Assembly (NCBI RefSeq): GCF_000005505.3
Contig: NC_016132.3
Span: 39,074,914-39,138,913 of the forward strand
Source: Brachypodium distachyon
Lineage: Eukaryota; Streptophyta; Magnoliopsida; Poales; Poaceae
Direction: 5' to 3'
DNA: 64,000 nt
The translations under genes were made by a program, and so were the position numbers. Positions 1-12,178 of this stretch are shown here, piece by piece. Positions within the stretch are counted from its first letter, which is position 1, and every line of letters starts with the position of its first letter. The notes under the pieces are model-generated. The model made no database searches. It saw only the letters and a program-made list of their open reading frames with translations, and was not told the DNA's origin.

Positions 1-1570
1 ATTACTGCAAGACCTGTATGAAAATTAAGGTATTTCACATACCTCGACTTTAGTACGGTACTCCAATGGGCATTCGCAGACATGGCATTCTGCCTTGTGG
101 GGTGCTTTAATGGATTTATCCGTCTTCACGAATGCAAAGACCTAACAGGGACAGGTTTACTTACTCAGATGACCAAAATGTTGTACAATTAAGCACTAAA
201 AGGAGCCATGTTGGGCTACTAATATAAGTCAAGTCAAGTGAACCTGACCTGCTCGCCACAATTTGGGCAAGAACCTTTTAGTGCAACCAAATTGTTTGTC
301 AATAAGCCTTGCAGTGCACCAACTGAGGAGACAAAACAATAAATTATTTAAGATGCTGGCAAACACAAATTTACAGATCGAACATGAAAATCAAAGAACC
401 ACTGATAACTAACGGCGAATAAAATGGACTCAAGAACTTCTCTTACCAGAAGCGGATGCAATTGGATAGCCAACCAGGTAGCCCAATCCAATCAAAACCA
501 TGTCATTCACCCTCGTTATCCCATCAAGGGACTTAGCACCATACAAGAGAAACCTTGCTCCAAATGCATCTCCAAATGTCATGCTAAGGGCGTAGAAGCT
601 CGGAACCAGGAACGCCGAGGAGCCAAACATGAGTAGCAGCATCCAGATGCTCGATAATGCCATAAACATCGAGTGGTCCTCCTGCCCTACACCCAAGTGC
701 CAATCAATACACCAAACTGTAAGTCAATGGCATCAGGTGGCTCGAGCCGGAAGAGATGAGATCAAGTTTGAAAGTAATCCAGGTTGATTTCCACAAAAAA
801 GGTTACCTCGGCGTCTGCGTAGGTCGATTGTCGCTTGAGGCTGCAGCGTGGGTATTTTACGACCGATGGAGAGCCGTAGACCCGGAGCTTCAACTGCCAG
901 TGAAGCATACATGATTTGTTGGGATGCAGATGCAACAGCAACAGGCCAACAGCCAATGAAATTGGAGAGATGCAGCAGGCGGTGTATGCAAAGTTGGATA
1001 TATGTAGATTTGGTTTTATGCTTGTGCTGTATTCTTTACCTCAACTTTGTCAAACATGTCATCAACAATCAGAGGCTGGCCACTGTAGTAGGAATCCCTG
1101 GCCTGCCATATGAAAGGATTGCAGATTACTATATATACAGGTATGGTGATGCCTTGACAGAAGTCAGAAGGCAACACTATTTACAACATCAGAAGGTAGA
1201 CAATATGAAAGCTAATCACAAAAGTCAAAAACAGCACGGCAACTTTCAGCTGGTCAAAGGTTTATAATCCTAACTGTAATGGAAGGTCCTCGAACTGCAT
1301 GTATGTTAATCAGAAGAAAGATGGCGCAGCTTTCAGTTAGCTACAGGTTTCTAACTGCGACTGAAGCAACTGAAGAAGAGGAAGAAGAAGAACCTGGCGG
1401 TAGAGCGCCTCGAGCATCTCCTGGCTGGCCGTCTCGATGGGCCCCACGTACAGGCACGACGGGCCTTCCCCCGCCGCCGCACAAACTCGCAGCCCCACCC
1501 GAGGCGCCCGCGGCCGGCCCAGCCGCGCGTTCCCGCCGGCCACCGGCGCTGCTGCTGCCGCCGCCGCCAT
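1..1570 (-). CDS. PGR5-like protein (PGRL1/PGRL2 family), 3' end beyond window
   Basis: Six exons can be read on the minus strand: 1570-1394, 1102-1040, 893-807, 681-447, 322-249 and 141-43, with consistent phases and GT-AG borders; the last exon(s) lie left of base 1, so the gene is partial (245 codons seen). The start gives an Ala-rich, Arg-containing plastid transit peptide of about 33 residues, followed by GPSCLYVGPIE, an LEALYRQ helix and a LIVDDMFDKVELKLR motif, then KYPRCSLKRQSTYADAE. Two hydrophobic segments follow (SSIWMLLLMFGSSAFLVPS and VLIGLGYLVGYPIASAS), then two CxxC pairs (CPNCGEQ and CHVCE). This order of paired cysteines around two membrane spans is that of PGRL1-type proteins, which act with PGR5 in antimycin-sensitive cyclic electron flow around photosystem I in thylakoids. 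The sequence seems nearer to the PGRL2 branch than to PGRL1 itself; that assignment is from memory. Confidence 0.82.
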
Positions 1571-2811
1571 GAATGCTCAAATTCTCCTCCTCTTCCTCCG
1601 CCTCTTGTATGTACGGACCAGGATTCCAGGGCCTCTGAAAAGGGACGGAATTGGTAGTGGGCGAGGCGTGAAAGAATCCGGCGAGAGCCGAGAGGGGGAT
1701 GCGTGGAGACCTCACGCGCCGCGGGGAAGAAGACAAGAAAAAAGCTCTCGGATTTGGATCAGTGGTGGTTGCTTGGAGGCAACGAACGCCGGGAAGAGAA
1801 GAAGAAAATATATCTGTGGCTGCGATAATTGGTGGCTCCCGATGCTTGCTCAGGTAATAAGCTGGAGAGATTTTCTTCCGGCGAGCTAGCCTTGCTAGCT
1901 AGAAACACAAGAGATTTTTATTTGTTTCCTTTCCTGGCCGTCCGTATTTGACAGTTTTGGGCATACTGTTGACCTCCATCATCTCCTTGATGTGATCCTA
2001 TCCACACATGAGAAATTGTTCCTGTGTTTTCGTACAACACTTATAAAAGTGCTTTCAAAAGTACAAAACGGCTCTGAATTCATTTTCCTTCTCTGCCCGA
2101 ACCAAGGTGCAAAGGTGTTAAAGTGTCTGTAATAATCTCATGTATATGTGCAGTCTCTTGTAACCGTAGGCTCTCGATGCACGATCACCTGCCCGATCTC
2201 CTACACCCGTTGTGAATACAGTTGAGGAGGGTTTGGTAAACCAACTCAAGGTTAATGATAATCACCGGTTTGCCATGGAACTCAAGGAGGCATGCAATAT
2301 ACGCCGGCATCATCGCTCCTTTGGGTAGCAATGCCACTCTGTACACCTTCATGAAGTTGATTATTTTTAAAGGTTTTAGAAAAAAATCTTGAATCCCCGG
2401 CGACGTATCCGATGAAACCCCTGATTCGGTGCAAACTTCCAAACTTCCATTCCTGACCATCGGATCTATCACGTGTGGTCTAGATGAGAGGTGTGAATCG
2501 AAGGAAAAAGAACGATTCGCAAAAATTAGAAAGGCCATGGCAGCGGCGCTTCTCCACATGAATGGCGAGGCCTTGCGACGGATGACGAGGCCTTGCAGCA
2601 GCTGAACCGTCCCTGTCAAAAAGATGAGAAGTCATAAACGTTGGGCTGGGATGCTCTCCTGAAAGAAGTGAGTAAATTATTGGGCCTCAAAGGCCCATGA
2701 ATAAACAATTCGGCCCATGTTTCTCATTTGCTGCTATGCTTTCCAATCCACCGGACTTCCCAAAGGACTAAAAAAACCCGGCCAAAACCACCGGCCTTCG
2801 GGGTAGCTCAA
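1571..2811. other. Divergent intergenic region between PGRL-like gene and SPC25
   Basis: This spacer separates two divergently transcribed genes. The first ~200 bp should hold the PGRL-like 5' UTR. An open frame on the minus strand (2619-2185, 144 codons) has no recognisable domain and no splice or coding support. Near 2640-2720 lies a cluster of TGGGCY motifs described separately. Confidence 0.5.
2642..2717 (+). promoter_or_regulatory. Cluster of site II (TGGGCY/RGCCCA) motifs upstream of SPC25
   Basis: Four TGGGCY motifs occur in either orientation at about 2642, 2681, 2692 and 2712, all within 170 bp of the SPC25 start codon. Site II elements bind TCP factors and are typical of plant genes expressed in dividing cells. 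A cell-cycle role fits the downstream kinetochore gene, but this is inferred from motif density only. Confidence 0.5.
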
Positions 2812-5450
2812 ATGGAGATGGCGGCGCTCCGGGCGGCGCTCGACCGGCAGGCCGCCGCCGTCCGGGACCGCCTCGCCGCCGGCTCAGCCGCCTACCGCGC
2901 CGCCACCCTCTCTTCCCGCTCCAGCGCGCACCAAACCCTCTCGCGCCGAGGCACGTCCCCCCTCCCTCCTCTCGTCTGAAACAAAACCCCATCTTCTCTT
3001 CGAGCGGGGGAATGGAATTCTTCCAGTTTTGGAGTTGATCAGGATGTTGTTCCCCCTCTGATCCGTCAAGTTTTACCCGTGCTGCAGAGGACCTCGATGG
3101 ACTCAGGAGGCAGTTGCAGGGCCTGGAGGATGACCTAGCGCAAGCTCTGTCCAGTAAGTCCTTGCCCCCTAAAATGTCCGATTTCTTTCCTATTGGGGAT
3201 GCCCGGGACTTAGCTTCGTGGATTCGCTTGTATGTTGTCAGGGGTTTTCGCTAGGTTTCCCTCTAACTAACTGAGCTTCGTGACACTGTAGAAAAAAAAA
3301 GAGCTTAGTAAGGCTTTCTGCCCGGTTTTCCTGTAAACCGTGGTCAATTCCATTCTTTTTTTATGAATTACAGAAACGTTTCCCTATCGAGATTCTGGGG
3401 GAAAAACTGTGCATTTAAATAATGTTGTGCACTGTTCTTCCATTTATGTTTTTAGTTTTTTACTTGCGAGTTATTGGGTGATTGGTTATCAGTATCACAT
3501 GCCTGAGTTCTTAAGGTCAACTTTTGCAGTTAAACTCGCCAAGGAGTCAAAATGTGAACTCGCAAGGGATTCAATTTCAAGCTTGGTTGCTACAAATGAG
3601 CAACTTGTGAACCTGGTGGACGAACAGAGGAACAAGAGAGACCAGTACGCCAGGGTCATATCGAATGAGCTCGAGGGTAATTCTTCTGCTGATTTTGTGT
3701 TAGATTTAAGAGCTATGTTGTTCTGTCATGTCTTTGGCACATAGCTTTATCGACAGTAGTGTCCTTAATGGGAGTGTGCTTATGTGGCAATAGCGTTAAC
3801 ATACTTAATGTATTGCGGCAGCTGTTGAAGCTCTTGAAGCAAAGAATAGAGAAGGTGAAACATGGCAGAAGGACATTGAGAAAGCTGTCTTCTGGTACCA
3901 AAAGTTCCTTGGCTTACAGGTCGTTGTTGAAGGAGAAGGTAAAATAATTTAGTGCCAAGCTAAAGAAATTATGTAAATGCCGTGTTTCCTCCTGACAATT
4001 GCCCTATTTTCCCTCAAGGTGTGAAATTCATCTTCGACAAAGTTGACTTGCAAAGTCCTGAGAAGGAGTATTCATTTTCCTTAAAGTTTGACAATGATAA
4101 ATACACATGTGAGTTGAAGTTCCATGTGAAATCTGTCTTGAATTTATACCTCAACATGTTTGGTAATTAAAATCTCTTTTTGTTCGTAACAGTACATCAA
4201 TGTAGTCCTCCTGTGGAAGATTCTGAGGAACTGGTGAAGGAATTGAACCTCACTAACGATATGTTCAAGTTTCTAAGAATAATCAGACAGAGGTTCCAGG
4301 CTGCTACTGTCAGTGGTACCCTATATTTTACTCCCTCCGATCCTAAATTGTTGTCGTTGTTTTAGTTCAAATTTGCACTATAACAACGACAACTATTTAG
4401 GATAGGAGGGCGTATTTATTTCCATAACAAGCATAGCATCTTTTTACCTGCGTATGAATTTCTTGTACCCTGTGTATGTGGCTCAAGCTAAATTCTCTCC
4501 TGGAAATCTGAACTATACATGCTGCCAACCTTGCAGTGGTTCTTTGAGTTGGGGACTCTTTCATTTTATGTTTAAGAACCACAGCGTCCCAGTTTATATG
4601 TTTAATGTTCTAAATGATGGAGTGCATGATTTTCACATGGAAGATTGGATCTTCTATTTTCTCTCGGACCGACCCTGTATTTGCCCCTATATTTATGCAC
4701 ATTAACTTCCGTCCTTTGTTATATGTAATCTATTAATTGATATGGCTTTGTCTTCCACAGGGACTCTTCCTGTAAGCCCAGTTGTTTGTCCAGATGCTTC
4801 CTCTAGACCAGTCTCATCTCCAGTGGTAATGTCAGTTGACTCCAGAAGCAGAAATGTTGCTGATCAAAGTCATTCCCAAAGTAAGAACAAGAAGCAAGCT
4901 CCTACTAAGAGAAGAGCTTCTGCCTTATCGGCAGCATCTCCTGGTTCTGTGCGTCGCTCCCCGCGTTTGGCAGCATCTCCTTGTTCTGTGCGTCGCCTCC
5001 CGCGTTTTTGGGTAACCGTCTCATCCCCTCTAAATACATTCCTGGTTGATGATTACCTAGAGGAACATTTAAGCTGGACTGGAGTCCCCAGACTTGCACC
5101 CCTTGGTCGTGATGGCTTTCTTTAAATCTGGGACATAATCTGAAGGAAACCGAAGTACCAATTTAGATTATCATCATTCCCCTCCTGTAGATATACTAGG
5201 AAGTCGGGGCTAGCAAGGGTCGAGAGCGGAGAGCGGAGAGTGAGAAGCTAATTTTTCCTGAGATTAATACTACTACTGACCATGCCAGACACAAGTTATA
5301 CGGATATTTGGGTACTAGCTAGAATTTCTTGTAAAGATTAGTAAATAGAAATATCTTCTGGGTTTGTCACTCTATGCATGACAATAATTGATAACTGGTA
5401 CAAGGAAAATAACACATTTTCCACTTTCTTTTGTGCAGGAAAACAAGTGA
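2812..5450 (+). CDS. SPC25: Kinetochore protein SPC25 (NDC80 complex subunit)
   Basis: Eight exons can be joined in phase: 2812-2950, 3088-3153, 3530-3676, 3822-3938, 4019-4108, 4193-4315, 4761-5011 and 5439-5450, giving 314 residues. SPC25 pairs with SPC24 in the NDC80 complex, anchoring microtubule-binding NDC80/NUF2 to the inner kinetochore. The N-terminal half is a long heptad-rich coiled coil (DGLRRQLQGLEDDL, then NEQLVNLVDEQRNKRDQYA). A globular RWD-like domain follows (VKFIFDKVDLQSPEKEYSFSL, then SEELVKELNLTNDMFKF). The C-terminal tail is basic and rich in Ser/Pro (RRSPR). The first intron appears to use a GC donor at 2951. The last exon adds only ENK before the stop; other 3' splice choices are possible. 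A Stowaway MITE sits in intron 6. Confidence 0.85.
4329..4414. mobile_element. Stowaway-type MITE in SPC25 intron 6
   Basis: An 86-bp near-palindrome starts TACTCCCTCCGATCCTAAAT and ends with its inverted complement GGATAGGAGGGCGTA. Terminal TA target-site pairs and CTCCCTCC ends are the hallmark of Stowaway (Tc1/mariner-derived) MITEs. It begins 13 bp after the exon 6 donor. Confidence 0.85.
4931..5008 (+). repeat. 39-bp tandem duplication inside SPC25 exon 7
   Basis: Two adjacent 39-bp copies (4931-4969 and 4970-5008) differ at a few positions. They add 13 residues in frame, so the SAASPGSVRRSPRL module is followed by the variant AASPCSVRRLPRF. Confidence 0.9.
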
Positions 5451-6078
5451 GCCCTGAGCTGAAGCAAGCAGACTCTAATGGGCAAACAAACTGATCCTTC
5501 ATCAAATGTAATCACCACTTCCAGATAGAACCACTAGTAGTAAACCTTCAGATTTGTTGTCGATCATGTATAATAAAATATTTTCGTTGCGTGCAAAAAT
5601 TCTTGTAAGTTTGTCAATGCCTTCCGTGACGTGGCGTTGTCGTGTGCATTTTGGGCATGTTTAAAAATAAAAGGTAGAGATTGGGCATGTTATAAATACA
5701 ATGGGTTGTATGATTGCTTATGGACACTAACTAAAAACATGTTATAATACAATGGGTTGTATGATTTCGAAATAGTCGAAAATCGTGTGTATGAACAATC
5801 TGTGTTTTGGCGAGCCATCTGTGAGGATCATCTGGCTGTCTCCCAGCCGTTAGATCAAGTTATCAACGGTCCAGATGTACTGCAACAGTGCGTTGAAGTT
5901 GAACTAGTGGGTGAATTTATCTCTGCAGGGGTAACTATAAAAGCAAAAATCGAATCTTTCCGACGGCTTTGGTCCAGAGAAGATTCTCTCCCCGGCGATC
6001 GATCCCATCTCTTCTCCTCCTCTTCCTCGATCTCTCCGCCGCCGGCCCGCCGCCCACCTCGAGGCTCGAGCGGGCGAG
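5451..6078. other. SPC25 3' flank and RAB5IF-like promoter/5' UTR
   Basis: Contains the SPC25 3' UTR (polyadenylation-like AATAAAA near 5573) and the promoter of the next gene. A ~30-bp sequence (CATGTTATAAATACAATGGG...) occurs twice, at 5686-5715 and 5738-5766. The first copy contains a TATAAAT that could serve as a TATA box. Confidence 0.55.
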
Positions 6079-7443
6079 ATGGCGAAGGCAAAGACGAAGT
6101 CATCGGCGGCGGCAGCGGCAAAGCAGTCGCGCGCGCAGGCGAGCGGCGGCGGCAGCGGCCAGCACGCGGTGCCGTCGAAGCTCTCGCGGTACCTCGACCC
6201 GGAGGCGTCGTGGGACAAGGACCAGCTGCTGGACGCGGTGCACTGGATCCGGCAGGCCGTGGGGCTCCTCTGCGGCCTCGTCTGGGGCGCCCTGCCCCTC
6301 GTCGGCGCCCACTGGATCGCCCTGTGAGTCCCCGCCGCCCGCCGCAAATCTCACAGCTTCTCATTGCCCCCCCGTGCAATCGTACCTATTATGTTTCCTT
6401 GTACTAGTTCTGGTATCCCCTGCTACCTGGACTCAATTTTGCATCTGGTATGGGGAATTCTGCGAGATCCTTGACTCCTTGTGTACTACCTGCTTGAGCA
6501 CAACTCCGGCTCTTTTGGTAGCAGAGTGGCTGATTCGCGAGTTACTTGTTGTTGGGTTCCAGGATGATTGCTGCTTATCTTGGCACTTCAAGTGGGAACC
6601 TTTTTTCTTTTGACTGGCTGGATGCAAGATTACTGCAGTTTCTTAGTTATTTTGCGATAGTGAACTTGAATGTTCCCTTCAAGTGTCTTGACCTTGTGGT
6701 TTCCAGGAATAGTTGTAGATCATAAACATAAGAAAGTATAGCACCTGAAAAGGCCACGCGGAGTAGAAATGATTTGTTTTGCTAGGTTTTCGTGACAAAA
6801 ACTGTTTTCAGTTGTTGTAATGTGCCGGTGGACCTGTATTTTGCTGATGGAATCTGTATCCAGTTATTGGGACCTTATTTGCTATCACCGTGAGCTTTTG
6901 ATGGTTATACGGCATGGCTTTGTCGCAGATTTCTGGCTATTTCTACCGGTATAATTTACTGGTACTACGCATACGTGTTGAAGATTGATGAGGAAGAGTT
7001 TGGAGGCCATGGTGCACTACTTCAGGAGGGGATGTTTGCTTCTTTCACCCTGTTCCTGGTAAAGTCTTCATTTTCGTTCTTCTGTTTCAGCGATACTAAT
7101 ATCTATAGCTAGCTGTGTCCCAGTAAATCTTACTTTGGCAAGGAGATATGCTGTGAAAATGTAATGTCTGCTGTTATCTATGATCATTCTTAAATCCAAT
7201 CTCTTCCGATGCTGTGCTGTTTATCTATTCTATGATCGTTCTGAAATCCAAACTCCCATGTGAAAATGCAGTCAAGTACGTAAAATTATGGCCCTGTAAA
7301 GGAGAATTTATGTTTACAATAGCAGCAAGGATTCACATTACTGCTTTAACTAATTTCATTCAGCAGGGTATTTTGCTGGTGATTGACGCTTCTTTTTGTT
7401 GCAGCTTTCATGGATTCTTGTATACAGTTTGGCTCACTTCTGA
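6079..7443 (+). CDS. RAB5IF (Rab5-interacting)-family membrane protein
   Basis: Three exons (6079-6323, 6929-7058, 7405-7443) give 137 residues. The first ~45 residues are low-complexity Lys/Ala/Ser. The conserved block follows: a WDKDQLLDAVHWIRQ amphipathic stretch, then three hydrophobic helices (VGLLCGLVWGALPLVGAHW; LFLAISTGIIYWYYAYVL; LLSWILVYSLAHF), with KIDEEEFGG between helices 2 and 3. This architecture and the IDEEE(F/Y)GG motif match animal RAB5IF/C20orf24 (OPTI), a small protein related to EMC6 that works in multipass-membrane-protein insertion at the ER and has been linked to respirasome assembly. Its role in plants is not known to me. The short last exon encodes only 12 residues, but phases and splice sites agree. 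Confidence 0.85.
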
Positions 7444-8046
7444 GAAGCTCCTTTATTGAACACGGCATGGGGCTTGCCCACCGGATCCATCAAACTCGCC
7501 AGGAATGTGTAGATTACAGATCTTAGAAAAGCATTGTATTGTGAGTATTAAATTGGTTCAGGCAGTAATGCTGTTTCGGAATCCCTGTGTAATTTTTTAT
7601 AAGTTTGGGTGGTTCAATTCAGCTTCAGCTAGAACAATGCTTGTGGAATCTCGAAACAAATGAAATTACAATGTTACTGTCAAACATCACTTGCATCAGT
7701 TCAATAAATTATTTTTGTGTCAATTACTGTGAATTTGGTAGCTGCGATTTTTGAACAATCATAGTGCCATTCCAGCACTCATAAAGGACAAAAACACGAG
7801 CTTTTGATAAACAAATGTTACAATAAGAGATCATCACTTTCTCGCCACAGCAAATATTATACATCTGTTGCTACATTTCAGGGTACATAACCATTCCTAC
7901 GATGTTGCGATAAATTAGCCCTTGTCTAGCTCTTTGGCCACTGCGTAATTTTTCTCGCAGGGTCTGTGCTGTCAGTTCCACAAAACTGGAGTGGATCAAG
8001 ATCCACCATTAAGTCCTGAGTGGCAAACAATTATTTCATGAAAATT
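7444..8046. other. Convergent 3' UTRs between RAB5IF-like and helicase genes
   Basis: The two genes are transcribed towards each other and the 603-bp gap should be filled by both 3' UTRs. I see no other structure apart from AT-rich sequence. Confidence 0.5.
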
Positions 8047-11000
8047 TCACTTCTTAGCAGGGTGCTTTCTCCTTTTGGTAGGTCTTTCGTGTTTCTGTTC
8101 TTTCTTCCGCTTCTTGAGTTGCACTTGGTGTGCCCTTCCGACCAACGAGGGTTGCTCCTTCAACCCAAAGCTTTTTGCAACATGTCCCAGATGGAGTTTC
8201 TTCACCATAAAAATCTTCTTCAGTTCACCTCGATGGGCGGTGTAAGCACGAAGCCAAGAACAGAAGGCATCCCTGGCGAGCTTATTTGCTGTGGCCTGGA
8301 TAAGAGCATATGATAGCACATTTGTTGAGAATGACAAGAGCTCATAGCTTCTGATGTTCACATAAATAATCAACTGAAGTATTTTGTTTGTTACCTCAGA
8401 TGCGACGTAATTTTCCAGTGTTCTCTGTACAGACAGTATCCATGGATGCATATCCAAAGATATTGGCTTCCTCTTGAGAGGCTTCTGTCCATCCACAGGG
8501 AAACCATCCAAAACCTTTTGGAAGGGGTATTCTGTCAGAGATACACCATGTAGCTCTAAATCTCTCAAGTAGTCGATTTCAACGGGTTGGAGAAACAGGA
8601 GGGCCTCCCCCTTTTCACCAATCCTTGCAGTTCTTCCAACCCTATAAAACAACAAATGTTATTCGAACATACCCAGAAGAACATACTAGTGAAAGAAAAG
8701 CATCCTAGCATTCACAAGAAAATACTAAACAATGCACTAGATTGCCATTAACAAAAGAAGGAACCATGTAATGAGCAAACAGCTGCAACTATACAAAATG
8801 TCAGTGAGTGAGTTACCATGTGAACAAAGAATCCGGAGACAATTACGGAGAAAATAATAGACCAGTAATCTACATGTAAAAATGCATATGGCACAAGATG
8901 TTAAGGTACCTGTGAACATATTCAGAAGCCTCCCCAGGTGAATCATACTGTATGATGCATTTAACTTTCGGAATGTCCAAGCCCCTAGCAGCGACATCAG
9001 TGCATACAAGAATTGCAGATTTTTCCAAACTGAATCCTAAATATGACTTCTTGCGGTCATCCTGGTCCATGTTACCATGTAAACGGAACACTTTGCAGTT
9101 AAGAAACTTTTGCTTCTTATCTGTATCCAGTGGCAGGCCACGGCTCCACTCAAGCTGGCTGAGTACATTGTGGTGGAAATCCACAGAGTCGCATGTTGAC
9201 AAGAAAACAACAACCTACAGAAGAAAGATTAGAATTAGCTCAGAATAGTTCAACTCGCAGGGCTTTCAGGGTATTGAGTGACAAGAAATTCGCAGCGGTA
9301 AGAACGATATTCTAGTGAAAATTAAACAGCTTCAGGATATATAGAACTCACCTTCTGCGACACTTGTCTTTCAAATTGAGATTTCAGAATGGTAAGAAGA
9401 ACCACAAGCCTCGAACCACATGAAACTGAATAAAACAAAAGCATTTTAGTATCTACCAAAGCAACATATGACAAACATGAGCATAATAAAGTTTTAAGCA
9501 AATAAATTGCCACTACCTTTAACATATCTTTGTACCAATTGCGCAGGAAGCTTGAAATCATCAACAGCAGATTCCACTATATCATTGCGCTTTTCAAGTA
9601 TTTCCTCCTCGTCATCAGATAATAGTGAAGTGTGCTTCTTCCCTAGGGCACTGGATCTCTCCGAAGGCTTCTTTTGTTCGTCAAGTCCAATCAGCACTGG
9701 GTTCTTCAAACTAATGTTAGCTAATCGGTTCACCTTTTCATTGAGTGTTGCTGACAAGAGAAGGTTTTGCCTTTGCAAAGTGTCTGATTTGCTTTTATTT
9801 TGGTCAGAAGCATCATTCCTGGAACCCAAGAGCCCTAGTATGTCCTCAACTGCTTTTCCAAAACCAAGTTCAAGAATGCTGCATGGTTACAGACACACAC
9901 CCTAGATGTAAGAGCTGTGCCCTCGGGACAAGATGTGTTGTATGGAAAAAAGGGTCAACCAAGATGAAATTATGATTAACAGACCTGTCAGCTTCATCAA
10001 AAACTATCCAGCGCAAATTTGAATAAACAAATGATGAAGTATGCTGTAAGTGGTCCAGAAGGCGCCCAGGAGTAGCAATGAGAATTGATATTCCTAAAGA
10101 AATGTGTGGAGTCAGAACTGAAGATCCCATGAAGGTAACATTATATGAGAATTGCAGCAAGTCCTTGATGGGACAAGACATACCTTTCCGCAGTCTTGCT
10201 TTCTCTTTTGATCTGCTCTCACCGCCCATTACATACCCAGGGACAAGCCAGTGAAAACGATGCACCAACTGCTGTGCGATCCCATAAACCTGCAAGCATA
10301 GCTCACGCGTTGGCACAATCACCAACGCTACAATCAAATAATTAGTGACGCATCATTCAGAATAATGGGGTTCTTTCAAAAGAAAATGAGGGCGATTCCC
10401 CGTCATAGAATTCGTAATAAATGTTATAGATGAATTAAATTGGAGAGCCTTCACAGGACAACGAGCACTTCATAGTGTGCAGTCATATACTTGTATTGAT
10501 ATGGGGGGAAAATCGACAATGTTTTAACAGATATGGTACACCACTTATCAGAACTTTTGCTAGTAAGGACTGCTAACAGAGCGAAATTCAACGAGAAATA
10601 ACCGTGCACCAGGTGTAGTGACCACACATGGAGATTTTTAAAAAAGGCATATTATAAAGGACAAACTGGATGTATATCGATTCCACACAAAGCAGCATAT
10701 AGGAAACAAGCAGAGGATGGCGAATCATTACCAAAAGTTCCATGAGTTCTCTCGACACGAGGCTCCCTCATCTGGAGAAGGTGAACGATTGGTGCAAGGT
10801 ACGCAAGAGTCTTGCCGGTACCAGTCGCTGCCTTCACTAGCCTGCCGTTGACAATGCAGAATAATCAAAATTTCTTCAGAACAAAGCAGCACTCTAGCTA
10901 AGTTGATGGACAAAATGAGATTGTGCTAGGTCCATACAAGTGCTGTCCTGACATGGCGACAGGGATCGCCTGAGCTTGGATCCGCGTTGGAGCTTGGAAG

Positions 11001-11542
11001 CCCATCTTATCTAAACCAAAAAACGAAACAAGAGACTAATTAGCCACCAGAAGAAAAATTAGAAATACATTCCTTTCTCCAAAATTGTGTATTTGTGTTG
11101 TCTGTCAACCTCCAATGCATGCACGATGTGCTCAGCAAAATCGAGAGATGCCTCACGATGGCATCCTCAATATCATCAAACAACGAAATTTTCTGCTAAT
11201 TCGAACTAAAAACTAAGAACCTGTACTTCCACTCACTCCATCTTAGAACAGGAAGCCCAGAAAATGTGTTCTTGTACAACATTAGTTCGGGTATTGACCC
11301 AATTAGTTGTTTCCTCCATGCGAATTAAAGAGATAGCTCCTAATTCCCCAACACGAGTACCCAACACGGAGGCAGAGGCATAGCAGGAGAGAGTGACCTT
11401 GGAGATGGGCGCAGAGCGTCGGGTGGAGGCCGAGGTCGGCGAAGGAGCGCGAAGAGAAGAGCCCCTCATCATCCTCTTGCTTCTCCTTTGCCTTCGTCGG
11501 CGCCGGCGCCAGCGACTTGCCGAGCTTCTTCTTGGCGGCCAT
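8047..11542 (-). CDS. RH17: DEAD-box ATP-dependent RNA helicase, Dbp7/DDX31 type (RH17-like)
   Basis: Ten exons on the minus strand join in phase: 11542-11398, 11010-10938, 10841-10732, 10327-10184, 10093-9985, 9878-9517, 9425-9352, 9214-8910, 8641-8395 and 8295-8047; 605 residues. All helicase motifs are present: Q motif ([14 protein letters not shown], ~55-65), motif I ATGTGKT (~78-84), Ia PTREL, Ib [14 protein letters not shown] in IVFDEADR (~190), III SAT (236-238), [23 protein letters not shown] and [12 protein letters not shown] (~440). The acidic insert after motif III ([11 protein letters not shown]) and the very basic C-terminus ([22 protein letters not shown] at the stop) are typical of the nucleolar Dbp7/DDX31 group, which acts in 60S ribosomal subunit biogenesis. 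The acceptor before the TTG-CTA codons in exon 3 and all other borders are canonical GT-AG. The symbol follows plant nomenclature for this subfamily. Confidence 0.9.
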
Positions 11543-11754
11543 GGAGAGCTGTGGCGCAGGAGAGCGCGAGGGAGGGGGGTTTAGGGCGAACGAAGAGAAG
11601 GAGGCAAACGAACGACGGACCCGCTTACGCCTTCCGAGATGGATTACGTATTCATAGTCTAGCAGTTGTTCCCGACGCGCCTGTTACTGGGCTTTCTTAT
11701 TCTTTAGGTCCACTTGGCCAGCCAACTTTATGTATTTTTCCTTTGGCGATGAAC

Positions 11755-12016
11755 AAATTATTTACTTTCGTACAAAACTGATAAACCATTTTTTTTCTTC
11801 TAATGCACATTTTTAATTGGAGAATCTAATGCACATAGTCCCAAATTATTTACTTTCGTACAAAACTGATAAACCATTTTTTTCTTCTAATGCACATTTT
11901 TAATTGGAGAATCTAATGCACATAGTCCCAAATTATTTACTTTCGTACAAAACTGATAAACCATTTTTTTTCTTCTAATGCACATTTTTAATTGGAGAAT
12001 CTAATGCACATAGTCA
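11755..12016. repeat. Three-copy tandem repeat, unit 87-88 bp
   Basis: Copies start at 11755, 11843 and 11930, each beginning AAATTATTTACTTTCGTACA and ending AATCTAATGCACATAGTC. Copies differ almost only by one T in a poly-T run, so the array is recent. Each unit also contains an internal CTAATGCACAT direct repeat. Confidence 0.95.
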
Positions 12017-12178
12017 GGCCAAGTGCTGCTTTAGTGCCTAGTTTTTCTTTTACTCCAAAAAATGTGGTGGTAATCTGGGTCAATTATTTTGTAGTCCCAG
12101 GCTCCCAGCCACCACGGGAGTTGAGAAGAAATTGGCTGCAAGCAAGAAGAAGATAACTAAACAATTTAGCTTGCATCC

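Noticed and set aside
2185..2619. 144-codon minus-strand open frame between PGRL-like gene and SPC25
   Set aside because: No recognisable domain, no convincing splice context or promoter, and composition like the surrounding spacer.
5757..6613. Long frames overlapping the RAB5IF-like first exon
   Set aside because: Shadows of the GC-rich first exon in other frames; the conserved protein family is in the 6079 frame.
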